DNA of 25,075 bases, taken from an uncultured Acetatifactor sp. GTDB taxonomy: Bacteria > Bacillota > Clostridia > Lachnospirales > Lachnospiraceae. The notes under the pieces are model-generated. The model saw nothing but the letters and a program-made list of their open reading frames with translations, searched no databases and had not been told where the DNA came from. The position numbers and the translations under genes were made by a program. This document shows positions 16,194 to 24,302 of the stretch, one piece after another (the stretch's first letter is position 1; every line of letters begins with the position of its first letter). The stretch lies in contig CAJUQT010000033.1 of NCBI GenBank assembly GCA_910588225.1, forward strand, positions 21,571 through 46,645, written 5' to 3'.

Positions 16194-16336
16194 GTATGCG
16201 GCCGGGTGGACAAACGGCGCGGAGCACGCACATACAGCGCGGCAGACATTCGTGTACAGTGCAAAGAGTGCAGAGGACATACATATACAGCACGAAAGGC
16301 ATGTGTATGGCAGAACCGGAACAGGAGAATATAAAA

Positions 16337-18085
16337 ATGGCATTCGACGGAGTAACCATAGCAAATGTAGTATCTGAACTGAAAAAAGAACTGCTGGGCG
16401 GGCGTCTGAATAAAATTGCCCAGCCGGAAGAGGATGAGCTGCTTCTGACCATAAAGCAGCCCACAGGCCAGAAGCGTCTGTTCCTTTCCGCAGAGGCTTC
16501 TCTGCCTCTGATCTACCTGACGGAAACCAATAAGCCCAGCCCCATGACGGCCCCTAATTTCTGTATGCTGCTGCGCAAGCATCTGCAGAATGGCCGGATT
16601 ACAGAGATTTCGCAGCCTGGTCTGGAGCGTATCGTCCGCATCGGAATCGAACATCTGGACGAAATGGGCGACCTGCGGTATAAAGCGCTGATCATAGAAA
16701 TTATGGGCAAGCACAGCAATATCATTTTCTGTGATGAAAACGACACCATAATAGACAGCATCAAGCGCGTCTCCGCGGCGGTAAGTTCTCTCCGGGAAGT
16801 GTTGCCGGGAAAGCCTTACTTCGTGGCCCAAACCCAGAACAAGCTGGACGCGCTCCAAACAGAGAGGGATACCTTCCAAACGGCTCTCTCCTCCAGCCCA
16901 CAGCCAGTCTTTAAGGCAATATACAGCAGTTTTACCGGTATCTCTCCCATTATGGCCCAGGAGCTCTGTCACGAAGCCGAAATAGACGGAGAGCTTCCCA
17001 CTGCCGCATTGACCGACATGGATTATGACAGGCTCTATCAGGCCTTCCACCGCATGAAGACAGCTATTCTGGAGGAAAATTTTGCTCCCAACATCGCTTA
17101 CAAGGGTGACACGCCTGTCGAATTCTGCGCTCTGCCTTTGACTGTGTACGCCTGTGGCGACGGCAGAACTGTCTCCTATCCAACCATGTCCGCTCTTCTG
17201 GAACATTACTATGCGGCAAAAAATACTTTGACCCGCATCCGCCAGAAATCCGCTGATCTGCGCAGAATTGTCCAGACGGCTTTGGAGAGAAATGTGAAAA
17301 AATATGATCTGCAGCAGCGTCAGATAAAGGATACGGAAAAGCGGGAAACCTTTCGCATTTACGGAGAACTGCTGAACACCTACGGCTATGATGCACAACC
17401 GGGGGCAAAATCCCTGAAAGCACTGAATTATTACACTGACGACACTGTCGTCATTCCTCTGGATCCCACTTTGAGCGCTACGGAAAACGCAAAAAAGTAT
17501 TTTGAGAAATATGGGAAATTAAAGAGAACCTATGAGGCACTGAGCAGCCTGACTAAGGAAGTCAAAGCAGAAATCGAGCATCTGGAGTCGATTTCCGCCG
17601 CTCTGGATATTGCTCTGTACGAAGAGGACCTGGCACAGATTAAGGAAGAACTGACGGAAAGCGGTTACATCCGCAGAAAAGGCAATGCCAAAAAGCAGAA
17701 AATCACCAGCAGGCCCTATCATTATATCAGCAGCGACGGTTTTCACATGTATGTGGGAAAAAATAATTACCAGAATGACGAACTGACTTTTAAGATTGCC
17801 ACCGGAAACGACTGGTGGTTCCATGCAAAACAGATGCCCGGTTCCCATGTAATCGTCCGACTGGGGAATGCGGAGGAATTGCCTGATCGTACCTTTGAAG
17901 AAGCGGCAAGACTTGCGGCTTATTATTCCAGAGGAAGAGGTCATGATAAAGTAGAGATAGACTATGTTCAGAAAAAGCATGTCAAAAAGCCCAATGGCGC
18001 AAAGCCGGGGTTTGTGGTTTATTATACCAATTTCTCTATGGCAATCGACAGCGATATCTCCGGCATCTGTCCTGTGACAGAATGA
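16337..18085 (+). CDS. rqcH: RqcH (NFACT family) ribosome quality control factor
   Basis: 582 residues. The start at 16337 gives MAFDGVTIANVVSELKKELL, the conserved N-terminus of the family, and follows CAGGAGA; the frame is open upstream to 16196 but without conservation. Domains: NFACT-N (1-about 180), helix-hairpin-helix and coiled-coil middle (about 180-440, rich in Lys/Glu helices) and NFACT-R (about 455-570) with DGFHMYVGKNNYQNDELTFK and WWFHAKQMPGSHVIVRL. In Bacillus subtilis RqcH binds obstructed 50S subunits and recruits tRNA-Ala for C-terminal alanine tailing, for which Asp97-Arg98 are needed; Glu97-Arg98 occupy that place here. Older databases call such proteins fibronectin-binding protein A. 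A terminator at 18190-18222 ends the unit. Confidence 0.95.
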   Translation: MAFDGVTIANVVSELKKELLGGRLNKIAQPEEDELLLTIKQPTGQKRLFLSAEASLPLIYLTETNKPSPMTAPNFCMLLRKHLQNGRITEISQPGLERIVRIGIEHLDEMGDLRYKALIIEIMGKHSNIIFCDENDTIIDSIKRVSAAVSSLREVLPGKPYFVAQTQNKLDALQTERDTFQTALSSSPQPVFKAIYSSFTGISPIMAQELCHEAEIDGELPTAALTDMDYDRLYQAFHRMKTAILEENFAPNIAYKGDTPVEFCALPLTVYACGDGRTVSYPTMSALLEHYYAAKNTLTRIRQKSADLRRIVQTALERNVKKYDLQQRQIKDTEKRETFRIYGELLNTYGYDAQPGAKSLKALNYYTDDTVVIPLDPTLSATENAKKYFEKYGKLKRTYEALSSLTKEVKAEIEHLESISAALDIALYEEDLAQIKEELTESGYIRRKGNAKKQKITSRPYHYISSDGFHMYVGKNNYQNDELTFKIATGNDWWFHAKQMPGSHVIVRLGNAEELPDRTFEEAARLAAYYSRGRGHDKVEIDYVQKKHVKKPNGAKPGFVVYYTNFSMAIDSDISGICPVTE

Positions 18086-18189
18086 CTCCTGCTATACCGT
18101 TCCAATCAAGTAAGAATGTCTCCACTACTCAACCCGCGGCCGCATGCCGCATCAGCGGCAAACCTCCCTATGCAATCCTGTGTATAACT

Positions 18190-18222
18190 AAAATGCCCTG
18201 CAGTCCCTGCAAGGCATTTTTT
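18190..18222. terminator. Bidirectional terminator between rqcH and the flippase gene
   Basis: Stem AAAATGCC-C-TGCAG (18190-18203), a three-base loop, and CTGCA-A-GGCATTTT (18207-18220), with one C-A mismatch. Six T follow on the plus strand, and four T on the minus strand after the stem. It overlaps the last bases of the minus-strand flippase gene. Confidence 0.85.
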
Positions 18223-19897
18223 ACTTCATCAGCCTGCATTTCCTGGCCAGCTTTACCAGCAGGTATCCTTTCGGGAAAGCCCTGAGCTCCTGTTCCGAGA
18301 TTCCCCGGAGGAGAAGCAGCATCAAAAAATATACACAGGCCCCCACCGGTATCGCTATTATCACCGATATCCTGGGAGAAGATGTCATCATCAGAAAAGC
18401 CTCGTAAGTGGCCCAGGCCACAGCTCCCATGCAGCCGGAAGCCAGTGTGGGAATCAGAAATGTCTTCACAATCTCCTGTCGGTATCCCGTGGCCCGACGC
18501 ACCGCCCATTGATTCAGCAGACACATGACGCCGGCATAAAGTGTAACGGCAATTGCCATACTGTATAAATCCAGCTCTGTAAGGAGAAGCAGCAACAGCG
18601 CTGCAGCAGTCTGTATCACCAGCGCAATCCCCGCATTTATTATGGGTGTATTTACCTTACCCAGCCCCTGCAGCACAGAACTGTTCAGAGTAGACAACGC
18701 ATAGAACACCACCGAAAGTGAAAGCGCCATCAGAAGACCTGTCACCAGGTCCTCCGTCTCCTGTACATTGTGAAACAAAAGTCCCGTCATCGGCCGTGCC
18801 AGCACAAACAATCCCACCGCACAGGGAATGGAAATCAGCATAATGGTCTTCATCGCCAGGGCGTTCTTCTCTTTGACACCTTTCATGTCTCCTGCCGCCG
18901 CCATCTGCGCCATGGAAGGGATCACCGCGGAAGCCATGGCAGAAGCAAAGGCAATGGGAATATTGGAAATCGTCAGCGCCTGCCCTGAAAAAACTCCCCA
19001 TCTGGAAAATACCGCCACTTCATCCATTTCCCGCAGAGACGGAAATATCTGCGTGTATACTGTATTGTTGACCGTAGCGCTAAGGTTGTATATGGCCGTA
19101 CTCAGAATAAACGGCGTAACCACCATCACAATAGTCCGCATAATGGATTTATAGGAATCCGTTCCCACATGTCTGTCACTCTGGATCCTTTTGTCTATTG
19201 TCCCACGGTTCAGCATGTAGACTCCCACCATGAAAAGCAGGGCTGTCATCACACCGGCTCCGGCTCCCAGAGCACTTCCCACAGCCCCATAGGTGGCACG
19301 AGTCACCCTGCCCGCTTCATCTGCCGGCATCTCAAGAGTCCCCATAGTTCCCCGTATCAGCAGATAAGCCGCTCCCACACTGACAATAGCATTGGCAATC
19401 TGCTCCAGTATCTGAGACACGGAAGTCTGCACCATACTGCCGTGAGCCTGAAAATATCCCCTCAGCACTCCTAAAATGCCGTATATAAAGATAGTCGGAG
19501 CAAATGCCTGCAGCACTGACACCTCATTTTCTCCCAGCAGTTCCATCTTACAGAGAAAATCAGCACCAAAAAACAGAAGCAGACTGGCTGCTCCGCCCAC
19601 CGCCAAAACATACATAAGCGCACTTTTAAACACTCTGTGCGCACTGCGGTACTCCCGTAACGCCAGCTTCTGCGCAATCACTTTTGATATGGCGGAGGGG
19701 ATGCTGTAAGAGGAAATCAGCAAGACAATAGTGTAGTAATTATGGGCAGACTGATAATATCCCAGTCCCAGATCCCCGATGACACGATGCAAAGGGCCCC
19801 TGTAAAGGAGCCCTATAATTCTGCTGATAATTCCGGCGGCCGCCAGAATCCCCGCCTGTATTATAAAGCTGTTTTTCTTACTGCTGTTATCCGCCAT
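18221..19897 (-). CDS. Polysaccharide/lipid-II type flippase, SpoVB/MurJ-like (MOP superfamily)
   Basis: 558 residues, almost entirely hydrophobic with about 14 membrane helices, as expected for the MVF/MATE-like oligosaccharide flippases. The N-terminal GILAAAGIISRIIGLLYRGPL and the YYQSAHNYYTIVLLISSYSIPSAISKVIAQKLA segment are characteristic of the SpoVB/YtgP group. The LRGYFQAHGSMVQTSVSQI segment and repeated Arg residues in the cavity-facing helices also fit. These proteins flip lipid-linked sugar precursors across the membrane. It starts 4 bp after the glgA stop, with a ribosome binding site inside the end of glgA, so translation is probably coupled. Whether it flips lipid II, a capsule unit or a spore precursor is not clear. 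Confidence 0.92.
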   Translation of the reverse strand: MADNSSKKNSFIIQAGILAAAGIISRIIGLLYRGPLHRVIGDLGLGYYQSAHNYYTIVLLISSYSIPSAISKVIAQKLALREYRSAHRVFKSALMYVLAVGGAASLLLFFGADFLCKMELLGENEVSVLQAFAPTIFIYGILGVLRGYFQAHGSMVQTSVSQILEQIANAIVSVGAAYLLIRGTMGTLEMPADEAGRVTRATYGAVGSALGAGAGVMTALLFMVGVYMLNRGTIDKRIQSDRHVGTDSYKSIMRTIVMVVTPFILSTAIYNLSATVNNTVYTQIFPSLREMDEVAVFSRWGVFSGQALTISNIPIAFASAMASAVIPSMAQMAAAGDMKGVKEKNALAMKTIMLISIPCAVGLFVLARPMTGLLFHNVQETEDLVTGLLMALSLSVVFYALSTLNSSVLQGLGKVNTPIINAGIALVIQTAAALLLLLLTELDLYSMAIAVTLYAGVMCLLNQWAVRRATGYRQEIVKTFLIPTLASGCMGAVAWATYEAFLMMTSSPRISVIIAIPVGACVYFLMLLLLRGISEQELRAFPKGYLLVKLARKCRLMK

Positions 19898-19901
19898 AGT
19901 T

Positions 19902-21347
19902 TCAACCTATCAGCCAGTCATACATTTCCTGATACTTCGCCGCTGACACATGCCAGGAAAAATCTGCGGCCATAGCTCTGTCAACCATTTTGTTCCACTC
20001 ACGCTTCTTATCATAATAGATATGCTCCGCATAGCGAATGGCATTCAGCATTTCATGGGCATTATAATTGGTAAAGCTGAAACCGGTGCCGGTGCTTTCG
20101 TATTCATTGTAAGGTTCTACCGTATCCTTCAAGCCGCCTGTTTCCCGCACAATAGGGATCGTTCCATAACGCAGCGCCATCAGCTGGCTCAGCCCGCAGG
20201 GCTCAAACAACGATGGCATCAGAAACGCATCGCAGGAAGCATAAATCTTATGAGACAAAGAATCAGAATAATAAATATTGGCGGACACCTTGTCATTGTA
20301 TTTCCAGTCAAAGTGCCGGAACATGTTCTCGTATCTCTCTTCACCTGTTCCCAGAATGACCAACTGTACATCGTCCTGACAGAGTTCATCCATAATGTAG
20401 GCAATTAAGTCAAATCCTTTCTGGTCTGTCAGTCTGGACACAATTCCGATCATCATCTTCTTATCATCCTGTCTGAGTCCCAGCTCCTGCTGAAGAGCAC
20501 GCTTGTTCTTCACTTTTTCCTTGCGGAAGTTCACCGCGTTGTAAGGATTGACAATCTGCTTATCCGATTCCGGATTGAAATCTGTGTAATCAATCCCGTT
20601 TACAATGCCTCGCAGATCACCTTTTCTGGCCCGAAGCAGACCGTCAAGGCCCTCTCCATAAAAGGGTGTCTTGATTTCCTCCGCATAAGTGCTGCTTACC
20701 GTTGTCACAGCATCAGCATACACGATCCCGCCCTTTAACAGATTTGCATCCTTGTATGCCTCCAGTTTATCCGGCGTAAAAAAGTAATCTGACAGTCCGG
20801 TAATGCTCCGAACTGTTTTGGTATCCCATTTCCCCTGAAATTTCAGATTATGAATGGTAATGACAGACTTCATTCTGCTGTAAAAATCTCCTCCGCGGAA
20901 GCGCTCCTTCATATATACGGGAATCAGCCCTGTCTGCCAGTCATGGCAATGAATCACATCCGGCTGAAAATTTACCATGGGAAGCATAGACAGCGCAGCC
21001 TTTGAGAAAAAGGCATAACGCTCAATCTCCCATTTTGGATCATCACTGTAAACCTTACCGCCGCTGAAATAATACTCGTTGTCGATAAAATAATAATGTA
21101 CGCCTTCTTCTTCCGCCTCCAAAATCCCCACATATACACTTGTCCAGTTAAAATCCATGTAGAAATGATTTACATACCGCATTTTATCCTTCATTTCCTG
21201 CCTGATGCAGGCGTATTTCGGGATAACGACCCTCACATCAAAATACTGCTTGTCAATACACTTCGGCAGGGAACCCACAACATCGGCCAATCCGCCTGTC
21301 TTAATAAAAGGAACCCCCTCTGATGCCGCAAAAAGAATTTTTTTCAT
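19902..21347 (-). CDS. glgA: Glycogen synthase (ADP-glucose, GT5 family)
   Basis: 481 residues from the ATG at 21347, preceded by GGAGG; a GTG 12 bases upstream overlaps that site and is rejected. Bacterial glycogen synthase extends alpha-1,4-glucan from ADP-glucose. Motifs: KTGGLADVVGSLPK (about 16-29, ADP-glucose binding, KxGGL), DVIHCHDWQTGLIP (about 133-147), NGIDYTDFNP, IGIVSRLTDQKGFDL (about 310-325) and LFEPCGLSQLMALRYGTIP with the ETGGL motif (about 375-405). The length is usual for the family. No glgB, glgC, glgD or glgP is in the window. It has its own promoter and is followed immediately by the flippase gene. Confidence 0.97.
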   Translation of the reverse strand: MKKILFAASEGVPFIKTGGLADVVGSLPKCIDKQYFDVRVVIPKYACIRQEMKDKMRYVNHFYMDFNWTSVYVGILEAEEEGVHYYFIDNEYYFSGGKVYSDDPKWEIERYAFFSKAALSMLPMVNFQPDVIHCHDWQTGLIPVYMKERFRGGDFYSRMKSVITIHNLKFQGKWDTKTVRSITGLSDYFFTPDKLEAYKDANLLKGGIVYADAVTTVSSTYAEEIKTPFYGEGLDGLLRARKGDLRGIVNGIDYTDFNPESDKQIVNPYNAVNFRKEKVKNKRALQQELGLRQDDKKMMIGIVSRLTDQKGFDLIAYIMDELCQDDVQLVILGTGEERYENMFRHFDWKYNDKVSANIYYSDSLSHKIYASCDAFLMPSLFEPCGLSQLMALRYGTIPIVRETGGLKDTVEPYNEYESTGTGFSFTNYNAHEMLNAIRYAEHIYYDKKREWNKMVDRAMAADFSWHVSAAKYQEMYDWLIG

Positions 21348-21389
21348 TGGAACCTCCACTGAGCACTAATCAATACGGGTACATTTTTT

Positions 21390-21418
21390 ATTATACAACA
21401 AGATTGGTTCAGTGGAAA
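21390..21418 (-). promoter_or_regulatory. glgA promoter
   Basis: TTTCCA (21418-21413), a 17-bp spacer and a perfect TATAAT (21395-21390) on the minus strand. The transcript would have a leader of roughly 35-40 bases. Confidence 0.6.
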
Positions 21419-21460
21419 GCATTTCTTTACCTTTTTTTCCCAAAACCGGCCCTTCCCTCT

Positions 21461-21982
21461 TTACTGCACACGATATGAAAGACGTATTCTGTCGGCAATC
21501 AGTGCAATAAATTCCGAGTTGGTAGGTTTACCCTTGCCGGTATCAATAGTATATCCGAACAGCGCATCCAGCGTTTCCATTCTTCCTCTGCTCCACGCCA
21601 CTTCAATGGCATGGCGGATTGCACGTTCCACACGGCTTGGTGTAGTTTGAAAACGTTTGGCTATGGTGGGATACAGAATCTTGGTAATTGAGCTGATCAT
21701 TCCCGGATCTTCCACAGACATCATAATCGCTTCTCTCAGATACTGATACCCTTTGATATGTGCAGGTACACCGATTTCATGTATCATGTCCGTCACATCC
21801 TGTTCCAGATCACGCCGTACCGCCGGTTTTGGTATTTCCTGTACAGGTCCGTGCTGATTCCCGGTTTTCCCCGAAGGCACCGTAATCATAATCTGGAATT
21901 CTTTATCTCCGTTCATCAGATCTCCCAGGATTTTGTATATTCTCTCATTATCCTTTGTCGCCGTAATATTCAGTTGCTCCAT
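21461..21982 (-). CDS. Spo0A-type DNA-binding protein without receiver domain
   Basis: 173 residues from the ATG at 21982, which follows GAGGAGGTAGG; the frame is open further upstream but the strong site fixes this start. Residues 62-173 are a clear Spo0A C-terminal effector domain: VTDMIHEIGVPAHIKGYQYL, SITKILYPTIAKRF, TTPSRVERAIRHAIEVAWSR as recognition helix and KPTNSEFIALIADRIRL. Instead of a phosphoreceiver there is a short N-terminal part (1-60) with a possible beta-strand (KEFQIMITVPSG) and a Pro/Gln linker. Classic Spo0A has about 260 residues and needs Asp phosphorylation; this protein cannot be regulated that way. It may be an orphan paralogue that binds 0A-box-like DNA. The genome's true spo0A would lie elsewhere. 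Confidence 0.93.
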   Translation of the reverse strand: MEQLNITATKDNERIYKILGDLMNGDKEFQIMITVPSGKTGNQHGPVQEIPKPAVRRDLEQDVTDMIHEIGVPAHIKGYQYLREAIMMSVEDPGMISSITKILYPTIAKRFQTTPSRVERAIRHAIEVAWSRGRMETLDALFGYTIDTGKGKPTNSEFIALIADRIRLSYRVQ

Positions 21983-22114
21983 CAATCCTACCTCCTCGCA
22001 GAACTTTCCGCCCTGCTTTTTTTCATTTTCAGCCATAAAAAGCCGGCACCCGAATCCGTGCTTCCATGTATTTGGCTGAATTGTCACACAAATTGTCTAA
22101 ATTCGTCCTTTTCC

Positions 22115-22144
22115 ATTATAAAAGAGAAGTGTTTGAAACAGCAA
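22115..22144 (-). promoter_or_regulatory. Possible promoter of the Spo0A-like gene
   Basis: A perfect TATAAT at 22120-22115 on the minus strand with a partial TTGCTG 18 bp upstream (22144-22139). It is about 130 bp from the start codon. The rest of the 22145-22299 interval shows only AT-rich sequence with no gene. Confidence 0.45.
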
Positions 22145-22299
22145 CTCCAAACCATCGCGATTTTCGTCTGAAGATACCAATAAATTCCACAAGACGTGCC
22201 GCTTCTGCGTATATTGTCAAATTTCTCCAAAAAATTCTATAATTTCTCTTTTTTCTAAATAACAGCTCTGTTCCTCATCTGCTTCCATCTGAAAAGCAC

Positions 22300-22328
22300 T
22301 TGACATCCCTTCCGCCAAAAGGCACAAT
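22300..22328 (+). promoter_or_regulatory. holA promoter
   Basis: TTGACA (22300-22305), a 17-bp spacer and CACAAT (22323-22328) on the plus strand. The ATG is 22 bp downstream with AAAGGAG between, so the leader is short. Confidence 0.65.
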
Positions 22329-22349
22329 AGAAACGAAAGGAGAATCAAA

Positions 22350-23339
22350 ATGAAGCAGATTAACGAGGATATCAGGCAAAGTAAATTCCGTCAGGTCTAC
22401 CTGCTTTACGGAGAAGAACGCTATCTGCGCAGGCAGTACCGCGAAAAGCTCCGCGCGGCACTCTGCGAAGGCTGTGACACCATGAATATCCATTTTTTTG
22501 AAGGAAAAGATATTTCTGTAGGTGAAATCATCGATCTGGCCGAAACCCTTCCTTTCTTCGGCGACCGCCGGGTCATCTTTGTCTCAGGCAGCGGTCTCTT
22601 TAAAACCGGCGGGGAAAAAATGGCTGAATATCTGGCTTCTCCCAATGAAACCACTTTTTTCGTCTTCCTGGAAAACGAAGTGGATAAAAGAAGCAGACTA
22701 TATAAAACAGTACAGGCAAAAGGATATGTATCCGAGTTCGCCATGCAGGACGAAAGCACGCTGAAGCGCTGGATTGCCGGAATCCTTGCCAGGGAAGGCA
22801 AACGAATCACCGAGAATACGGTACAGCTGATTCTCTCCAGAACCGGTACCGATATGGAGAATATACAGATGGAACTGGAAAAGCTGATCTGTTACTGTAT
22901 GGACAGAGATGTGGTCACCGCTGAGGACGTGGAAGCCGTCTGCACCACCCGAATCACCAATCATATCTTCGATATGATCAATGCCATCTCCGTCGGACAG
23001 CAGAAGCAGGCTCTGGATTTGTATTATGATCTGCTTGCCTTAAAAGAACCGCCCATGCGCATTCTGTTCCTCATCGCAAGACAATGCAATATGCTGCTGC
23101 AGGCAAAGGAATTGAAGAAAAAAGGATATGATAACCGCACTGTCGGTTCCAAAATCGGTGTAGCCCCCTTTATCGCGGGAAAATATATAAATCAGGCTGC
23201 GCAATTTAAGACTTCCCTGCTTCGCAATGCTGTGGTAAAATGTGTAGAGACGGAAGAAGCCGTCAAAACAGGGAAAATGAATGATATTATGAGTGTGGAG
23301 ATTCTCATCCTCTCCGTACTGCAACCAGGAAAGGAATGA
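22350..23339 (+). CDS. holA: DNA polymerase III, delta subunit
   Basis: 329 residues, the usual length. Delta is the clamp-loader subunit that opens the beta sliding clamp. The N-terminal FRQVYLLYGEERYLRRQYREKL (about 13-34) is the AAA+-like fold without a functional Walker A. GDRRVIFVSGSGLFK, TTFFVFLENEVDKRSRLYKTV and ISVGQQKQALDLYYDLLALKEPPMRILFLIARQ are characteristic. The C-terminal helical collar ends near LRNAVVKCVETEEAVKTGKM. It has its own promoter and an AAAGGAG site. The TlpA-like gene begins 7 bp later, so the two are probably co-transcribed; rpsT, which often follows holA in Firmicutes, is not seen here. Confidence 0.95.
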   Translation: MKQINEDIRQSKFRQVYLLYGEERYLRRQYREKLRAALCEGCDTMNIHFFEGKDISVGEIIDLAETLPFFGDRRVIFVSGSGLFKTGGEKMAEYLASPNETTFFVFLENEVDKRSRLYKTVQAKGYVSEFAMQDESTLKRWIAGILAREGKRITENTVQLILSRTGTDMENIQMELEKLICYCMDRDVVTAEDVEAVCTTRITNHIFDMINAISVGQQKQALDLYYDLLALKEPPMRILFLIARQCNMLLQAKELKKKGYDNRTVGSKIGVAPFIAGKYINQAAQFKTSLLRNAVVKCVETEEAVKTGKMNDIMSVEILILSVLQPGKE

Positions 23340-23346
23340 TAAGTTT

Positions 23347-23949
23347 ATGAAAGCTGACCTTAAAGCATACCTGGCAACAGGAATTCTGACAATCGTACTT
23401 CTGGGAGGCTGCGCAGGACAGACACCTGAAAAAGAATCTGTCCCCTCCGCCGGCTCTCCTGAAACCATTGCATCCGGAGAGTCCGAATTTGCCTCATCTG
23501 AGACAGCAAAGGATATGACAGTCTTCGAAGCTCAGGATACGGAGGGCAATACCGTTTCCTCCGACATTTTCTCCGAATCCAGGCTCACCATGATCAATGT
23601 CTGGGCTACGTACTGTCAGCCCTGCCTGCGGGAAATGCCTGAGCTGGGCCAGCTGGCCGGAGAATACGACAATTCAGATTTCCAGATTATAGGCATTATC
23701 AGTGATGTTCAGGAAGGTTCGGATGAAAAGCTGACGACAAAAGCGAAAAATCTGATTGAGCAGACCGAAGCATCATATCCTCATCTGTATCTCAATGAGT
23801 CTCTGTTCAATGCCCTTCTGACAGATGTGGCGGCCGTTCCCACCACCTTTTTCCTGGATGAAGAAGGAAATGTCCTGGATACTGTGGTAGGCGCCAGGGA
23901 AAAAGAAGACTGGAGGGAAATCATTGACGGCCTTCTGGAAGAGCTTTAA
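23347..23949 (+). CDS. TlpA/ResA-like thioredoxin lipoprotein
   Basis: 200 residues from the ATG at 23347; an in-frame ATG at 23293 lies within holA and is unlikely. The N-terminus is a lipoprotein signal: helix YLATGILTIVLLGGC with lipobox Cys22. A Ser/Glu-rich linker (23-55) follows, then a thioredoxin fold with the redox motif WATYCQPC (Cys90 and Cys93) and the cis-proline loop AVPTTFFLDEEG (Pro about 165). Such proteins act outside the membrane, reducing or exchanging disulfides. No CcdA-like electron donor is adjacent. The ribosome binding site (AAAGGA) is about 12 bases from the start and overlaps the end of holA, suggesting coupling. Confidence 0.93.
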   Translation: MKADLKAYLATGILTIVLLGGCAGQTPEKESVPSAGSPETIASGESEFASSETAKDMTVFEAQDTEGNTVSSDIFSESRLTMINVWATYCQPCLREMPELGQLAGEYDNSDFQIIGIISDVQEGSDEKLTTKAKNLIEQTEASYPHLYLNESLFNALLTDVAAVPTTFFLDEEGNVLDTVVGAREKEDWREIIDGLLEEL

Positions 23950-24003
23950 TTGTCTGAATTGTTACCTTTTATGCAAAAATAAAAAGAAAGCGAGAAAATA
24001 GCA

Positions 24004-24228
24004 ATGGATGTAAAAGAACAGATTACAAAAGCGGTGGATAAACTCACCAAAGATAAAGGGCTTCAGGAGCAGTTCCGCAGGGAACCGGTCAAGGCGCTGG
24101 AAAGCATATTGGGTGTGGATTTGCCGGATGATATCGTCAATCAGGTCATTCAGGGCGTAAAAGCCAAGCTCACGGCAGATAAGGTCTCAGACTCCGCAGA
24201 CGCTCTAAAAGGCTTCCTGAAAAAATAG
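24004..24228 (+). CDS. Small protein resembling an NHLP/Nif11-type leader region
   Basis: 74 residues, charged and helical, with no signal peptide, membrane helix or cysteine. The section KGLQEQFRREPVKALESILG followed by VDLPDDIVNQVIQGVKAKL recalls the nitrile-hydratase-like leader pattern (FR..L..P..AL...LG..LP). The last part, from about 57, is short and ends ALKGFLKK without a Gly-Gly leader cleavage site or Cys/Ser/Thr-rich core, and there are no modification genes nearby. It is therefore more likely a stand-alone protein of this fold than a peptide precursor. The ribosome binding site is weak (GAAAGCGAG). A strong terminator follows directly. The function is unknown. Confidence 0.7.
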   Translation: MDVKEQITKAVDKLTKDKGLQEQFRREPVKALESILGVDLPDDIVNQVIQGVKAKLTADKVSDSADALKGFLKK

Positions 24229-24239
24229 AAGCCGCAAGC

Positions 24240-24278
24240 AAAAAAGGAAGCTGACTCTGCGGAGCAGTTTCCTTTTTT
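24240..24278. terminator. Bidirectional terminator, nested in an outer inverted repeat
   Basis: Stem AAAAAAGGAAGCTG (24240-24253) and CTC (24255-24257) with GAG-CAG-TTTCC-TTTTTT (24262-24278), loop TGCG, one bulged base and one G-T pair. T-runs on both strands serve the 74-residue gene (plus) and the GNAT gene (minus). Outer arms GAAGCC (24228-24233) and GGCTTC (24293-24298) enclose it. Confidence 0.85.
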
Positions 24279-24302
24279 AAGCGATATTTGCAGGCTTCCC
24301 AT

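Noticed and set aside
16196..16336. A 47-codon upstream extension of rqcH with His/Arg/Tyr-rich sequence.
   Set aside because: The conserved RqcH N-terminus begins at 16337 after a good CAGGAGA site. The upstream part has irregular ACATACAG-like repeats but no family similarity.
22088..22225. 0A-box-like TGTC(T/A)AA sequences near the Spo0A-like gene.
   Set aside because: They are seven-base near-matches in AT-rich DNA and are expected by chance. They are mentioned only as a test under the Spo0A finding and not called as features.
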